Origin: Flavobacteriaceae bacterium
GTDB taxonomy: Bacteria > Bacteroidota > Bacteroidia > Flavobacteriales > Weeksellaceae
Length of the DNA stretch: 64,000 nucleotides
Assembly (NCBI GenBank): GCA_030538275.1
Contig: JAUNUH010000010.1
Span: 1 to 64,000 of the forward strand
Direction of reading: 5' to 3'
Shown in pieces: positions 47,229 through 57,929 of this stretch (position 1 is the first letter of the stretch; each line of letters begins with the position of its first letter). The notes beneath the pieces are model-generated. The model had not been told where the DNA came from, searched no databases, and saw nothing but the letters and a program-made list of their open reading frames with translations. The position numbers were made by a program, and so were the translations under genes.

Positions 47229-48617
47229 TTAGATCATATCTTCTGGCCTCACCCAGGCATCAAAATCCTCTGCCGAAACATAGCCCAATCTTATAGCTTC
47301 TTCTTTAAGCGTTGTTCCGTTTTGATGTGCAGTTTGCGCTATTTCTGCGGCTTTGTAATAGCCAATTTTAGTATTAAGTGCGGTAACCAGCATCAACGAA
47401 TTGTCTAGCAACTCCTTGATTCGCTTATGATTAGGCTCGATTCCGTTTACGCAATTTTCGGTAAATGAAACACAAGCATCTCCCAACAATTGAGCCGATT
47501 GCAAGGCATTATAAGCCATAACAGGTTTGAAGACATTTAACTCAAAATGACCTTGAGTTCCTGCAATTGTAATGGTTACATCATTTCCCATCACCTGCGC
47601 GCACACCATTGTAATGGCTTCTGACTGTGTAGGGTTTACCTTTCCTGGCATGATAGAAGATCCTGGCTCATTGGATGGAATCAAAATTTCTCCAATTCCC
47701 GACCTTGGTCCCGATGCCAGTAATCGAATATCATTGGCAATTTTGTTGAGCGAAACGGCGAGCTGTTTCAACGCGCCATGCGTCTCTACAATGGCATCAT
47801 GCGCAGCCAAAGCTTCAAATTTATTTTTTGCTGTTTTGAAGGGTAAACCGGTAAATTCTGCAATGTATTCTGCTACTTTCACATCATAACCTTGCGGTGT
47901 ATTAAGCCCCGTACCCACTGCTGTACCGCCCAAAGCAAGCTCAGATAGATGGTCTAAAGTATTTTTCAATGCTTTGATTCCATAATCGAGTTGTGAAGCA
48001 TATCCAGAAAATTCCTGACCCAATGTCAATGGTGTAGCATCCATAAGATGGGTTCGGCCTATTTTTACAACATCTTTGAAGTCATTTGCCTTTGTCCATA
48101 AGGCATCCCGCAGCATTTCTACCCCAGGAATTGTGGTTTCTATAACTTTTTTGTAAACTGCAATATGCATACCTGTTGGGAAGGTATCATTGGATGACTG
48201 TGATTTGTTCACATCATCATTGGGAGCCAAGGTTTTTTCGCCTTCGCCAATAGCATGTCCCGCAATTTCATGAGCTCGATTGGCAATTACCTCATTCACG
48301 TTCATATTAGACTGTGTTCCAGAACCTGTTTGCCAAATAACCAAGGGAAATTGATCGTTTAATTTTCCTTCTAGTATTTCGTCACAAGCTTGTGCAATAA
48401 AATCTCTTTTTTCTATTGATAATATGCCCAGTTCATGATTGGTATATGCAGCGGCCTTTTTGAGATAGGCAAATCCCTCTATAATCTCTAGTGGCATAGA
48501 TGCCTGCGGTCCAATTTTGAAATTGTTGCGTGATCTCTCTGTTTGCGCTCCCCATTTTTTATCTGCAGGAACTTTTACCTCACCTAATGTGTCTTTTTCA
48601 ATTCTGAAATCGCTCAT
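47229..48617 (-). CDS. fumC: Class II fumarate hydratase
   Basis: A 462-residue iron-independent fumarase. Family motifs are the N-terminal [12 protein letters not shown] (about residues 22-33), [18 protein letters not shown] (about 96-113) and the signature [12 protein letters not shown] (about 317-328) with the catalytic serine. It interconverts fumarate and malate in the TCA cycle. Its differences from the aspartase at 12850-14289 in the first two motifs support the assignment. A TATCTTTA -7-like element on the minus strand at 48641-48648 may drive it. Confidence 0.95.
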   Translation of the reverse strand: MSDFRIEKDTLGEVKVPADKKWGAQTERSRNNFKIGPQASMPLEIIEGFAYLKKAAAYTNHELGILSIEKRDFIAQACDEILEGKLNDQFPLVIWQTGSGTQSNMNVNEVIANRAHEIAGHAIGEGEKTLAPNDDVNKSQSSNDTFPTGMHIAVYKKVIETTIPGVEMLRDALWTKANDFKDVVKIGRTHLMDATPLTLGQEFSGYASQLDYGIKALKNTLDHLSELALGGTAVGTGLNTPQGYDVKVAEYIAEFTGLPFKTAKNKFEALAAHDAIVETHGALKQLAVSLNKIANDIRLLASGPRSGIGEILIPSNEPGSSIMPGKVNPTQSEAITMVCAQVMGNDVTITIAGTQGHFELNVFKPVMAYNALQSAQLLGDACVSFTENCVNGIEPNHKRIKELLDNSLMLVTALNTKIGYYKAAEIAQTAHQNGTTLKEEAIRLGYVSAEDFDAWVRPEDMI

Positions 48618-48789
48618 GTTTTTTGAATTTTAATAAGGGATAAAGATAAGCCTTATGCACTAGATTTGAAATGAAAATAACACAAATCAAGCTATTTTCC
48701 CCTATTTTGGATAGTGCTTATTTCATATTAAATTAAGAATAAATAAATGAAATATTTATGAATAATGAAATCTACCCCTTTGTTATTTC

Positions 48790-50100
48790 TTAATTATAAA
48801 TTAAATTGACAATATCGTTGCCAAATATAAACACCATAAGACCTACCAAAAATATGAATCCTATAATCTGCATTACTTCCATAAATTTGTCTCCAGGTTT
48901 ATGCCCTGTAATCATTTCATAAAGCGTAAACATGGCGTGTCCACCATCCAGACCTGGAATTGGAAGAAGATTCACAAAAGCAAGCCATGCAGACAATAAG
49001 GCCGTAAAACTCCAAAAGAATCCCCAGTCCCAAGTGGGTGGAAGCTGATTGGCAATTCCGATGGGTCCGCTTACGTATTTGGTGGCTTTTCCTTTGAGTT
49101 TCCATAAGACTCCAAAAGATTGCACCTGGTCTGTAACGGTTGCAAAAGTGAGTTTGATTCCTCTCACAATGGATTCTGCCAAGCCAAATTCTTGGGTATC
49201 TGTTACACTACTCAAATCAAAGCCTGGACCTATTCCTATTTTTGCCTCGGCGGGCACGGGAATTTCTATTATTTTGTTTTCCCCATTCCTATCCAGTTCG
49301 AATGTCAAAGTTTGATTAGCACTTGCAGCAATAGTTTCGGTAACAGAACTCCAGCCATTAATAGGTTTTCCGTTCAGACTCAAAATTTGGTCACCTTTGC
49401 GAATTCCCTTTTCTTGTGCAATACTGAAAACGGTATCTACACGAATTGGAACATTTGGCCAAAAAAACATGCCTTTTTGCTCGAGCATACTCACCAAAAC
49501 ATCTTCTGTAATTGGCAATTTCACCTCTTCACTTCCTCTTTTGACATGCAACTCGCCGCCATCGATCAAAGCTCTTTTACTGATGTCGTTCAATTTTTGA
49601 TAATGAACACCATTCACACCAATCGGTACATCTCCAGCCTTCATTCCCATGGCTAGTTGTGCAGAATCTACGACGATTCCTTGTGTAAGTTTATTTACAT
49701 TGACATAAGATTCGCCTCGAAAAAAACTGATGGCAGAAAAGATAATCATGGCCAATACAAGGTTCACGATAATTCCTGCGAGCATGATAATGAGACGTTG
49801 CCAAGCGGGTTTTGATCTGAATTCCCAAGGTTGGGCGGGTTGTTTCATTTGCTCAGTATCCATACTTTCATCAATCATTCCGGCAATTTTCACATAACCA
49901 CCTAGTGGCAACCAACCAATGCCATAAACCGTTTCACCGATTTTTTTCTTCCACAAGGCAAATTTTACATCAAAAAAAAGAAAAAAGCGCTCTACTTTGG
50001 TTTTGAATAATTTGGCTGCAGCATAGTGTCCACCTTCGTGCAAAACCACGATAATCGACAGAATGAGAATCATCTGTGCAGCTTTAATCAATATTTCCAT
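48790..50100 (-). CDS. rseP: RIP metalloprotease RseP (site-2 protease)
   Basis: A 436-residue intramembrane zinc protease with four membrane helices. The HExxH zinc motif reads VVLHEGGHYAAAK (about residues 19-31) in helix 1. The periplasmic part holds a PDZ domain, including IAQEKGIRKGDQILSLNGKPI (about 226-246, key GIRKGDQI). The third zinc ligand is in LLPIPGLDGGH (about 380-390) in a later helix. It cleaves anti-sigma factors or signal-peptide remnants in the membrane. No sigma or anti-sigma gene is adjacent. Confidence 0.94.
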   Translation of the reverse strand: MEILIKAAQMILILSIIVVLHEGGHYAAAKLFKTKVERFFLFFDVKFALWKKKIGETVYGIGWLPLGGYVKIAGMIDESMDTEQMKQPAQPWEFRSKPAWQRLIIMLAGIIVNLVLAMIIFSAISFFRGESYVNVNKLTQGIVVDSAQLAMGMKAGDVPIGVNGVHYQKLNDISKRALIDGGELHVKRGSEEVKLPITEDVLVSMLEQKGMFFWPNVPIRVDTVFSIAQEKGIRKGDQILSLNGKPINGWSSVTETIAASANQTLTFELDRNGENKIIEIPVPAEAKIGIGPGFDLSSVTDTQEFGLAESIVRGIKLTFATVTDQVQSFGVLWKLKGKATKYVSGPIGIANQLPPTWDWGFFWSFTALLSAWLAFVNLLPIPGLDGGHAMFTLYEMITGHKPGDKFMEVMQIIGFIFLVGLMVFIFGNDIVNLIYN

Positions 50101-50270
50101 TTGGTATTTTCAAAATTAGGCTGCAAAAGTAGTGAAATTATTACGAAATCCGTTTTGGAAATAATGCGTAATATGATTGTAATATAATTTGCTTAGGAAT
50201 CAAAAACCTAATCGGATGATTCGAATAATCTTTTTTGAAGGAATATCAATCAATTTGAAGAAGATATTAC

Positions 50271-50690
50271 CTATAGAAAAATTTGAATAGCCTCGGCATA
50301 TCCTTCCAGGCCTTTTCCAGAAATCATTTTGACACAATGCGCTGCGGTAAGCGAAACTTTCCTAAAATCTTCTCGTTGAAAAATGTCTGAAATATGCACC
50401 TCAACCACTGGAGTTTCTATGGCACGAACAGCATCTGCCAATGCATAGGAATAATGAGTAAGCGCACCTGCGTTCAGAACAATACCTTTAAACCTAAATC
50501 CTGTATCGTGTATTTTATCAATTAAATCTCCCTCATGATTGGATTGAAAATAGTACAATTCTAATTGTGGAAAGCGAATTTGAAGTTCTTCGAAATAGTT
50601 TTCAAAAGTTTGATTGCCATAGATAGAAGTTTCTCTTTTTCCAAGAAGATTAAGGTTGGGCCCGTTAATAATCTGTATTTTGTTATTCAT
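50271..50690 (-). CDS. aroQ: 3-dehydroquinate dehydratase, type II
   Basis: A 139-residue type II dehydroquinase of the shikimate pathway. The motifs are IINGPNLNLLGKRE with active-site SIYGNQTFE (catalytic Tyr about residue 24), FQSNHEGDLID, LNAGALTHYSYALADA, and VEVHISDIFQREDFR with the substrate-binding HIS. It produces 3-dehydroshikimate. Another shikimate gene, aroC, lies 1.2 kb away on the same strand, separated by fbp on the opposite strand. Confidence 0.95.
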   Translation of the reverse strand: MNNKIQIINGPNLNLLGKRETSIYGNQTFENYFEELQIRFPQLELYYFQSNHEGDLIDKIHDTGFRFKGIVLNAGALTHYSYALADAVRAIETPVVEVHISDIFQREDFRKVSLTAAHCVKMISGKGLEGYAEAIQIFL

Positions 50691-50770
50691 ACACTAAGAG
50701 AAATTAAAAAATTCACAACAATTACATCAAAAATCAGTTTGGTATTTTATGATTGCAACAAAATTAATCA

Positions 50771-50778
50771 TAAATTTG
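50771..50778 (+). promoter_or_regulatory. -7 element for fbp
   Basis: TAAATTTG matches TAnnTTTG exactly, 31 bases before the fbp ATG. A weak TTTA at 50746-50749 could be the -33 box, with a 21-base spacer. Confidence 0.45.
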
Positions 50779-50809
50779 AAAACTTACTTATAATCAGTTT
50801 TTTTCAATC

Positions 50810-51874
50810 ATGGGAAAATCATATCAAACATTAGGTGAATTTATCATTGACAATCAAGGTGATTTTAAATATTCTACGGGTGAATTGTCTAGATTGCTGA
50901 GTTCTATACGCTTGGCAACCAAAATTGTAAATCAACAAGTTAATAAAAATGGCTTGGTCGAGGATATTCTAGGTGATATGGACGAGGAGAATATTCAAGG
51001 TGAAAAACAAAAAAAACTAGATGTATTTGCCAATGAGACATTTATTAAAGCCTTGACACAAAGAGAAGTGGTGTGCGGAATCGCTTCAGAAGAAAATGAA
51101 TTTTTCATTCCCGTAGAGTCCAAACACAATAGTCACCTCAGCAAATATGTGGTATTGATTGACCCCTTGGATGGCTCTTCCAATGCAGATGTAAACGTTA
51201 CAGTAGGCACAATTTTCTCAATTTACAGGCGCGTAACACCAGAAGGAACGCCTGTTACACTAGAAGATTTTTTACAACCCGGAAACAAACAAGTTGCAGC
51301 TGGTTACGTGGTTTATGGTTTATCTACGATGTTGGTTTACACAACAGGTCATGGGGTCAACGGATTCACGCTAGATCCTGCCTTGGGCATTTTTTACCTA
51401 TCTCATCCCAATATGACTTATCCAAAAGACGGTCATATTTACTCTGTAAACGAAGGGAATTATGTGCATTTTCCTCAAGGTGTAAAAGATTATATTAAAT
51501 ATTGTCAAAAATCTGAAGACGACCGTCCATATACCTCAAGATATATTGGTTCTTTGGTTTCTGATTTTCATAGAAATATGTTGAAAGGCGGGATTTATAT
51601 CTATCCCTCAGGTACTACTTCGCCCTATGGCAAGTTGAGGCTGCTGTATGAATGCAATCCCATGGGCTTCTTGGCCGAACAGGCTGGCGGCATGGCTACA
51701 GATGGCTATCAGCGCATTCTCGATATAGACCCAAGCGATTTGCACCAACGTGTTCCGTTTTTTTGCGGCTCTGAAAACATGGTAAAAAAAGCACATGAAT
51801 TTATGAGTAAATATCCAGATGATCAAATTGATTATGATGAATTAAAGCGAATCAAGTTGAGCGGTGAAAAATAA
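50810..51874 (+). CDS. fbp: Class 1 fructose-1,6-bisphosphatase
   Basis: A 354-residue class 1 FBPase, the key gluconeogenic enzyme. The metal-binding motif [21 protein letters not shown] is present (about residues 122-141, key DPLDGSS), with upstream GIASEENEF giving the Glu ligands, and [20 protein letters not shown] (about 279-298) near the C-terminus contacting the substrate. Gluconeogenesis fits a life on organic acids such as acetate, whose activation is encoded at 54.0 kb. It is ended by the terminator at 51904-51933. Confidence 0.96.
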   Translation: MGKSYQTLGEFIIDNQGDFKYSTGELSRLLSSIRLATKIVNQQVNKNGLVEDILGDMDEENIQGEKQKKLDVFANETFIKALTQREVVCGIASEENEFFIPVESKHNSHLSKYVVLIDPLDGSSNADVNVTVGTIFSIYRRVTPEGTPVTLEDFLQPGNKQVAAGYVVYGLSTMLVYTTGHGVNGFTLDPALGIFYLSHPNMTYPKDGHIYSVNEGNYVHFPQGVKDYIKYCQKSEDDRPYTSRYIGSLVSDFHRNMLKGGIYIYPSGTTSPYGKLRLLYECNPMGFLAEQAGGMATDGYQRILDIDPSDLHQRVPFFCGSENMVKKAHEFMSKYPDDQIDYDELKRIKLSGEK

Positions 51875-51903
51875 ATGAAAATGATATCTTTCAGAATGAA
51901 TTT

Positions 51904-51933
51904 AAAGGATTTAGTTGAGGCTAAATCCTTTTT
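51904..51933 (+). terminator. Intrinsic terminator of fbp, overlapping the aroC stop codon
   Basis: An 11-bp perfect stem (51904-51914 with 51921-51931), a 6-base loop and five Ts. The right arm contains the stop codon of the converging aroC gene (51921-51923), so coding end and terminator share bases. Confidence 0.88.
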
Positions 51934-52982
51934 GTTTGATTTAATAATACAAAATCCGCCAAAGCCATAGCTGTCAGAGCTTCTACCACAGGTACCGCAC
52001 GTGGAACAACACAGGGGTCGTGCCGGCCTTTGGCTTGCAGTTCTATCAAATTTCCATCATGGTCGAGCGTGGTTTGTGGTTGCATCAAAGTGGCTACTGG
52101 CTTGAAGGCAACACGAAAGTAAATATCCATACCATTGGAAATTCCTCCTTGAATTCCACCAGACAAATTGGATTGAGTGCTGCCATCTGCATTGAATAAA
52201 TCATTATGCGCAGAGCCCTGCATTTTCGCCCCGCAAAATCCGCTGCCGTACTCAAATCCTTTTACGGCATTGATTCCCATCATATACTGACCCAAACGGG
52301 CATGTAATTTATCAAAAACAGGTTCACCCAATCCCACAGGCACATTGCGAACCACACAAGTAATCGTGCCACCAATGGTATCACCCTGTTTGCGCACATA
52401 TTTGATTTTTTCTATCATTTTTTGCGCTACTTCATGATCTGGACAACGAACGGCATTCTCCTCTATAAGAGAAAAATCAAGGTCTTGATAGGGCTTTTTT
52501 AAAAATATTTCTCCTACTGACGAAACAAAAGCATGAATCTGAATTTCGGGGATGATTTGTCTGGCTACAGTTCCCGCTACTACCCAATTTGCGGTTTCAC
52601 GCGCAGAGGAGCGTCCGCCACCACGATAATCACGAATTCCATATTTGGATTGATAGGTAAAATCTGCATGTGAAGGCCGATAAACCTCAGCCAAATGATT
52701 ATAATCTGCAGATTTATGGTCTGAATTGAGAATTTGAAAACCCATTGGCATTCCGGTGGTTTTGCCTTCAAATACTCCACTTAAAAACTTTACTTCGTCA
52801 TTTTCTTTTCGTTGTGAAACGATAGCTGATTGGCCTGGTTTTCGCCGCATCATTTCGTATTGAATATTTTGGGTGTTTAATAGAATTCCAGCCGGACAAC
52901 CCTCTATTATACCACCTATTGCCTCACCATGGCTCTCACCAAAAGTTGTAAGCTTGTAAATTTTTCCGATAGAATTAGACAT
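51921..52982 (-). CDS. aroC: Chorismate synthase
   Basis: A 353-residue enzyme that uses reduced FMN to convert EPSP to chorismate, the last shared step of aromatic amino-acid synthesis. Motifs seen are the N-terminal [20 protein letters not shown] (about residues 11-30), RRKPGQS (about 46-52), [15 protein letters not shown] (about 118-132) and the C-terminal [17 protein letters not shown] (about 321-337). Its stop codon lies in the fbp terminator stem. It is transcribed divergently from the lipoprotein gene at 53091. Confidence 0.96.
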   Translation of the reverse strand: MSNSIGKIYKLTTFGESHGEAIGGIIEGCPAGILLNTQNIQYEMMRRKPGQSAIVSQRKENDEVKFLSGVFEGKTTGMPMGFQILNSDHKSADYNHLAEVYRPSHADFTYQSKYGIRDYRGGGRSSARETANWVVAGTVARQIIPEIQIHAFVSSVGEIFLKKPYQDLDFSLIEENAVRCPDHEVAQKMIEKIKYVRKQGDTIGGTITCVVRNVPVGLGEPVFDKLHARLGQYMMGINAVKGFEYGSGFCGAKMQGSAHNDLFNADGSTQSNLSGGIQGGISNGMDIYFRVAFKPVATLMQPQTTLDHDGNLIELQAKGRHDPCVVPRAVPVVEALTAMALADFVLLNQTKRI

Positions 52983-53090
52983 AAAACAAAATTAGGTAAA
53001 GTTTTCAAAAAATCATTTGTTAAATCCAGAATTCATTGTGGGTATTTTATTAACTTTATCCAATGTAAACCATTTTTAAAATCATTCAAA

Positions 53091-53909
53091 ATGAAAAAAT
53101 TTGTCGTATTTATTTTTAGCTTTATTTTCTCCTTTTCTTGTGCACAACAGTTATCAGACTATAAATACATTGCTTTACCCGAAAAATTCAGTGATTTTGA
53201 CAAAGGTCAATATCAATTAGAAAACTATTTGCGCTTGTTATTGGGCCAAAAAGATTATGTACCTCTTCCAGAACAGCACATTCATTGGCCAGAAGAAGCA
53301 CGCCTGAACCCTTGTCTCGTCCTCACTACAGATGTTATAAAAGTTGCTGCAGCCTTTAGAAATAAAATTAAAATAAATTTTAAAGACTGTAATCAAACAT
53401 TAGTTTCGGAATTACATGGCGAATCTCATATCAAAGAATTTGATGCGGGATATAAAGATGCTTTGAAAAATGCTTGGGCTCAAGCCAAAAATCAAAATGC
53501 CGTTATGCCCAGCTATCGCGAAGCTGAAAATCAACAGATTACAATCGTAAAATCGACAGAAACAGAACATCCTGCCAGAGATTTGTTTCGGCAGCACTCC
53601 AATCAGAATACTCAACCAACTCAACAAAGCTTGAGCCTGGATACATCTCAATTGACAGCATGGGAATATAATGGACAAGTGGTTTACACTACACCTGTGG
53701 TAGATGGAGAATTTAAAGTAGTAGATGCAAGCAAATCCAAAATACTAGCCAATTACTATCCTTCTACCCGAGCTGGAATTTACCACGTAAAGGTTGTGAG
53801 TGGAAACACTTCATTTACGAGTATAGGTTATTATGACGGGAATAATCTTTCATACGAATATACTGCAGATTGGAAAACATGGACTTTGGTAAATTTTATT
53901 AAAAAATAA
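53091..53909 (+). CDS. Putative lipoprotein of unknown function (Flavobacteriia family)
   Basis: A 272-residue protein when started at the ATG at 53091; the frame is open further upstream, but that part is antisense to aroC and precedes the signal peptide. The signal MKKFVVFIFSFIFSFSC ends in a lipobox-like FSC (Cys17). The N-terminal domain starts DYKYIALPEKF and includes NPCLVLTTDV and INFKDCNQTLV, followed by GESHIKEFDAGYKDALKNA. I recall this pattern from uncharacterised Flavobacteriia proteins. A Gln/Asn/Thr-rich linker (about 165-195) leads to a beta-rich C-terminus. No function can be assigned. Confidence 0.68.
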   Translation: MKKFVVFIFSFIFSFSCAQQLSDYKYIALPEKFSDFDKGQYQLENYLRLLLGQKDYVPLPEQHIHWPEEARLNPCLVLTTDVIKVAAAFRNKIKINFKDCNQTLVSELHGESHIKEFDAGYKDALKNAWAQAKNQNAVMPSYREAENQQITIVKSTETEHPARDLFRQHSNQNTQPTQQSLSLDTSQLTAWEYNGQVVYTTPVVDGEFKVVDASKSKILANYYPSTRAGIYHVKVVSGNTSFTSIGYYDGNNLSYEYTADWKTWTLVNFIKK

Positions 53910-54008
53910 GCTCAACTGCATTCATTTCTATGATGAATTTAAGCTTGAATATTCAACTTATTTTATCAGTGAAAAACCGCAAAAAAGCAGAAAATAAATA
54001 CATCAATT

Positions 54009-57000
54009 ATGAACTACCAGCAATTATATCAATATAGTTTAGAACAACCCGAAGAATTCTGGTTAGAACAAGCCAAAATGTTGAAATGGTTTAAAGAACC
54101 ACAAATAGCTGTAAATCAAGATGAAGATGGAATTTATCATTGGTTTCCAGATGGTGAAACAAATTTATCTTATTTATGTATAGATAAACATATAGAGGAT
54201 GGTCATGGAGATGAAATTGCCATGATTTATGATTCGGCGGTGCGGCATTGGAATATTCCATACACTTACAATCAGATGAAGGAAAATGTAGAAAAGATTG
54301 CCGGTGGACTTCTCAAACTAGGTGTAGAAAAAGGGGACACTGTGATAATTTATATGCCTATGATTCCACACGCCATATTTTCTATGCTGGCATGTACACG
54401 CATTGGCGCAATTCACTCAGTTGTATTTGGTGGTTTTGCACCGGCAGAACTTGCAGTAAGAATTGAAGATGCAAAACCCAAAGTTTTGATTACGGCCACC
54501 TCTGGAATTGAAATTGATCGCATAATTCCCTATAAACCCATGGTAGATGAGGCCATAGACCTATCTGCACACAAGCCAGAAAAAGTAATCGTATATAATC
54601 GTGAATTGGGCGCAGACAAACCCGAACGTGAATATGATGTGGACTATGAAGAATTGATAAAGGATGCAGAACCAGCTAGTTACATCCCAGTAAAATCAAA
54701 TCATCCTTCCTATTTTTTGTACACCTCTGGAACAACAGGAAAGCCCAAAGGCGTATTACGCGACACGGGAGGATATGCTACAGCACTTAAGTTTTCTATG
54801 CAAAAAGTCTATGGAATGCAACCCGGAGATGTTTTCTGGGCAGCTTCTGACGTGGGATGGGTCGTGGGGCATTCTTTTATTTGTTACGGACCATTAATTA
54901 ATCGTAACACAACCATTCTTTTTGAAGGCAAACCCGTAAAAACGCCTGATGCCTCTGCTTTTTGGCGTGTAATCGAACAACATAGAGTCAATGCTATGTT
55001 TACGGCACCTACGGCCTTCAGGGCGATAAAGAGGGAAGATCCAGAGGGTGAATTCATCAAAAAACATGATTTATCTTCATTAAAATATCAATTTTTGGCG
55101 GGTGAACGCTGTGACGAGGCTACTCTGCGTTGGGCCGAATCGAATTTAAAAATTCCTGTGATTGATCATTGGTGGCAAACCGAATCGGGTTGGCCTATGG
55201 TGGCCAATTTTATGGGATTGGATTTTTTTCAGACCAAAGCTGGCTCAAGTGGAAAGCCAGTTCCGGGATATCAACTACATATTTTAACCGAAGAGGGATA
55301 TCCTGCCAAAACGGGTGAAGAGGGTTATGTCGCAATCAAATTACCTATGCCTCCAGGGTTTATGCCAACTCTTTGGCAAAATAATGACCGCTACAAAGCT
55401 GGCTACTTACAACGATTTCCTGGTTATTATTTTTCAGGAGATGGAGGGTATGTAGATGATGATGGTTACGTTTTCATCACAGGTAGAGTAGATGACGTCA
55501 TTAATGTAGCCGGACATCGACTTTCCACATCTACTATGGAAGAAGTAGTGGCCATGCATCCAGCTGTTGCAGAATGTGCCGTAGTAGGAATCGAAGATGA
55601 ATTACGAGGTCAAATCCCTCATGCTTTGGTTGTTATGAAAGTTGGGCAAGAAGATTATGAGCACTTCAAACTTCAAACAGAAATCGTTCAAATGATTCGG
55701 GAAAAGGTAGGTGCCGTAGCAGTTCTCAAAACTATTTCGGTAGTAAAACGCTTACCAAAAACACGCTCTGGAAAAATTTTGAGACAAACCTTACGTCACA
55801 TGATTGACGGCAAGACCTACTCGATTCCATCAACCATAGAAGAGCCTGTGGTTATAGATGAGTTGATTGAACAGTTTCGATCAGAAAAAATTGGCGTATT
55901 TGCCAAAGTAGCCAAGGATAATTATGCAAGTTCTCTAAAAGTACTTGCCGACAGTTATTATAATATTGATTCACTAGCAAAGTATATTGATGTTTACCGA
56001 ATTTCCAAAGAAGTTCCTGAGGATTTTTGGAGCACGATTGCGGCAAATAATTTTCATTGGAGAAAAACCTGGGACAAGGTTCTCGATTGGAACAAAGCCG
56101 AAAGTCGTGTGCAATGGTATCAAAATGCCAAATTGAATATTACTGAAAATTGCATAGACAGGCATTTAGAAAAAAATGCAGACCGTACAGCTATCATTTT
56201 CGAGCCTAACGACCCTCGAGAAGTAGCCAAACATATAACTTATAAACAGCTGAGCGAACATGTCAATAGAATTGCTAATGTATTGAAAAACAATGGGATA
56301 AAAAAGGGAGACAACGTATGTATTTACTTACCAATGATTCCAGAGCTCACTTATACCATGTTGGCTTGTGCTAGGATTGGCGCGGTTCATTCGGTTGTTT
56401 TTGCTGGATTTTCGGCAAAAGCGCTTTCAACTCGAATTCAAGATTTGAATTGTAAATTAATCATAACATCAGACGGCTCTTATCGTGGAAATAAAAGCAT
56501 TGATTTGAAAAAAATCGTTGACGAAGCTCTTCTTCAATGCCCTACTGTTGAGACTTGTTTAATTGTAAAGCGAATTCATGACAAGGTGGAATGGATAGAA
56601 GGTCGTGATAAATGGATGCACGAGGAATTGATGCTTGTCAATGCAGAATGTGAAGCCGAAGAAATGGATGCAGAGGATGCTTTATTTGTTTTATACACCT
56701 CTGGATCAACGGGTAAGCCCAAAGGAATGGTGCACACCACTGCGGGTTATATGGTTTTCACGGCATTCACTTTCCATAATGTTTTTCAATACAAGGAAAA
56801 AGATATTTTTTGGTGTACAGCAGATATTGGCTGGATTACGGGACATTCTTATATTGTTTATGGTCCCTTGCTCAATGGGGCAACGACTGTGATGTTTGAG
56901 GGAATTCCTACCTATCCAGATCATGGTCGCTTTTGGGAAGTCATTGAAAAGCACAAAGTAACACAATTTTACACTGCACCTACGGCAATACGTTCCTTGG

Positions 57001-57857
57001 CCAAACAAGACTTAAATTATGTAGAAAAGCATGATTTGAGCAGTTTGAAGGTAATTGGCTCTGTTGGCGAACCCATCAACGAAGAGGCTTGGCACTGGTA
57101 CAATGACAATATAGGAAAGAAAAAATGTCCGATTGTGGATACTTGGTGGCAGACAGAGACGGGAGGCATCATGATTTCACCAATTCCATTTGTAACGCCT
57201 ACCAAGCCTACCTATGCCACATTACCTCTACCTGGGATTCAACCGGTATTGATGCAGGCAGATGGCAGTGAAATTGAAGGCAATCAAACGGATGGAAAGC
57301 TTTGTATTCAGTATCCATGGCCGGGCATGGCGCGAACGATTTTTGGTGACCATCAGCGGTATATCGATACGTATTTTTCAACGTTCAAGAATAAATATTT
57401 TACAGGTGATGGTGCTTTGCGTGACGAGGTAGGCTATTATCGAATTACGGGACGTGTAGATGATGTTGTGATTGTGTCTGGGCATAATCTGGGTACAGCG
57501 CCTATAGAAGATGCTATTAATGAGCATCCTGCGGTGGCCGAGTCTGCTATTGTGGGTTATCCGCATGATATTAAAGGAAGTGCTTTGTATGGTTATATTT
57601 CGTTGAAAGAAGATGGCTGGAGTAGAGATCAGGCTAATTTGAGTAAAGAAATTAACCAAGTGATTTCTGAGCGGATAGGTCCGATTGCCAAACTTGATAA
57701 GTTACAGTTTGTAAGACATTTGCCCAAAACGAGAAGTGGTAAAATTATGCGTAGGATTTTGCGTAAAATTGCCGAAAATGATATAGAAAACTTGGGTGAT
57801 ATTTCAACTTTGTTGAATCCAGAGGATGTTCAAGGTATTATTGATGGCAAAATATAA
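54009..57857 (+). CDS. Fused acyl-CoA synthetase: propionyl-CoA synthetase-like half plus acetyl-CoA synthetase half
   Basis: One uninterrupted 1282-residue frame contains two complete ANL-superfamily synthetases in series. The first (about residues 1-620) has the P-loop YTSGTTGKPKG (about 239-249), the PrpE-like stretch GKPVKTPDASAFWRVIEQH, HWWQTESGW and the C-terminal lysine motif PKTRSGKILR (about 583-592). After a short linker, the second (about 645-1282) begins with an Acs-like VPEDFWSTIAANNFHWRKTWDKV, has LYTSGSTGKPKG (about 894-905), VDTWWQTETGG with the acetate-pocket Trp, and PKTRSGKIMRR (about 1239-1249). All catalytic motifs look intact in both halves. Normal Acs and PrpE are about 620-660 residues each. 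It would activate propionate and acetate to their CoA thioesters. Confidence 0.88.
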   Translation: MNYQQLYQYSLEQPEEFWLEQAKMLKWFKEPQIAVNQDEDGIYHWFPDGETNLSYLCIDKHIEDGHGDEIAMIYDSAVRHWNIPYTYNQMKENVEKIAGGLLKLGVEKGDTVIIYMPMIPHAIFSMLACTRIGAIHSVVFGGFAPAELAVRIEDAKPKVLITATSGIEIDRIIPYKPMVDEAIDLSAHKPEKVIVYNRELGADKPEREYDVDYEELIKDAEPASYIPVKSNHPSYFLYTSGTTGKPKGVLRDTGGYATALKFSMQKVYGMQPGDVFWAASDVGWVVGHSFICYGPLINRNTTILFEGKPVKTPDASAFWRVIEQHRVNAMFTAPTAFRAIKREDPEGEFIKKHDLSSLKYQFLAGERCDEATLRWAESNLKIPVIDHWWQTESGWPMVANFMGLDFFQTKAGSSGKPVPGYQLHILTEEGYPAKTGEEGYVAIKLPMPPGFMPTLWQNNDRYKAGYLQRFPGYYFSGDGGYVDDDGYVFITGRVDDVINVAGHRLSTSTMEEVVAMHPAVAECAVVGIEDELRGQIPHALVVMKVGQEDYEHFKLQTEIVQMIREKVGAVAVLKTISVVKRLPKTRSGKILRQTLRHMIDGKTYSIPSTIEEPVVIDELIEQFRSEKIGVFAKVAKDNYASSLKVLADSYYNIDSLAKYIDVYRISKEVPEDFWSTIAANNFHWRKTWDKVLDWNKAESRVQWYQNAKLNITENCIDRHLEKNADRTAIIFEPNDPREVAKHITYKQLSEHVNRIANVLKNNGIKKGDNVCIYLPMIPELTYTMLACARIGAVHSVVFAGFSAKALSTRIQDLNCKLIITSDGSYRGNKSIDLKKIVDEALLQCPTVETCLIVKRIHDKVEWIEGRDKWMHEELMLVNAECEAEEMDAEDALFVLYTSGSTGKPKGMVHTTAGYMVFTAFTFHNVFQYKEKDIFWCTADIGWITGHSYIVYGPLLNGATTVMFEGIPTYPDHGRFWEVIEKHKVTQFYTAPTAIRSLAKQDLNYVEKHDLSSLKVIGSVGEPINEEAWHWYNDNIGKKKCPIVDTWWQTETGGIMISPIPFVTPTKPTYATLPLPGIQPVLMQADGSEIEGNQTDGKLCIQYPWPGMARTIFGDHQRYIDTYFSTFKNKYFTGDGALRDEVGYYRITGRVDDVVIVSGHNLGTAPIEDAINEHPAVAESAIVGYPHDIKGSALYGYISLKEDGWSRDQANLSKEINQVISERIGPIAKLDKLQFVRHLPKTRSGKIMRRILRKIAENDIENLGDISTLLNPEDVQGIIDGKI

Positions 57858-57929
57858 TTTTGATGGATTGAAAAAATGATTTGCTGCGTTGGAAAAGGTT
57901 GAAATTCTCATATTCCGATTAGGTCGGAA

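Noticed and set aside
49120-49656. A 178-residue open frame on the plus strand
   Set aside because: Entirely antisense to rseP, with scattered Cys and His codons and no fold pattern.
52929-53090. A 54-residue N-terminal extension of the lipoprotein at 53091
   Set aside because: It is antisense to the aroC start and would bury the signal peptide internally.
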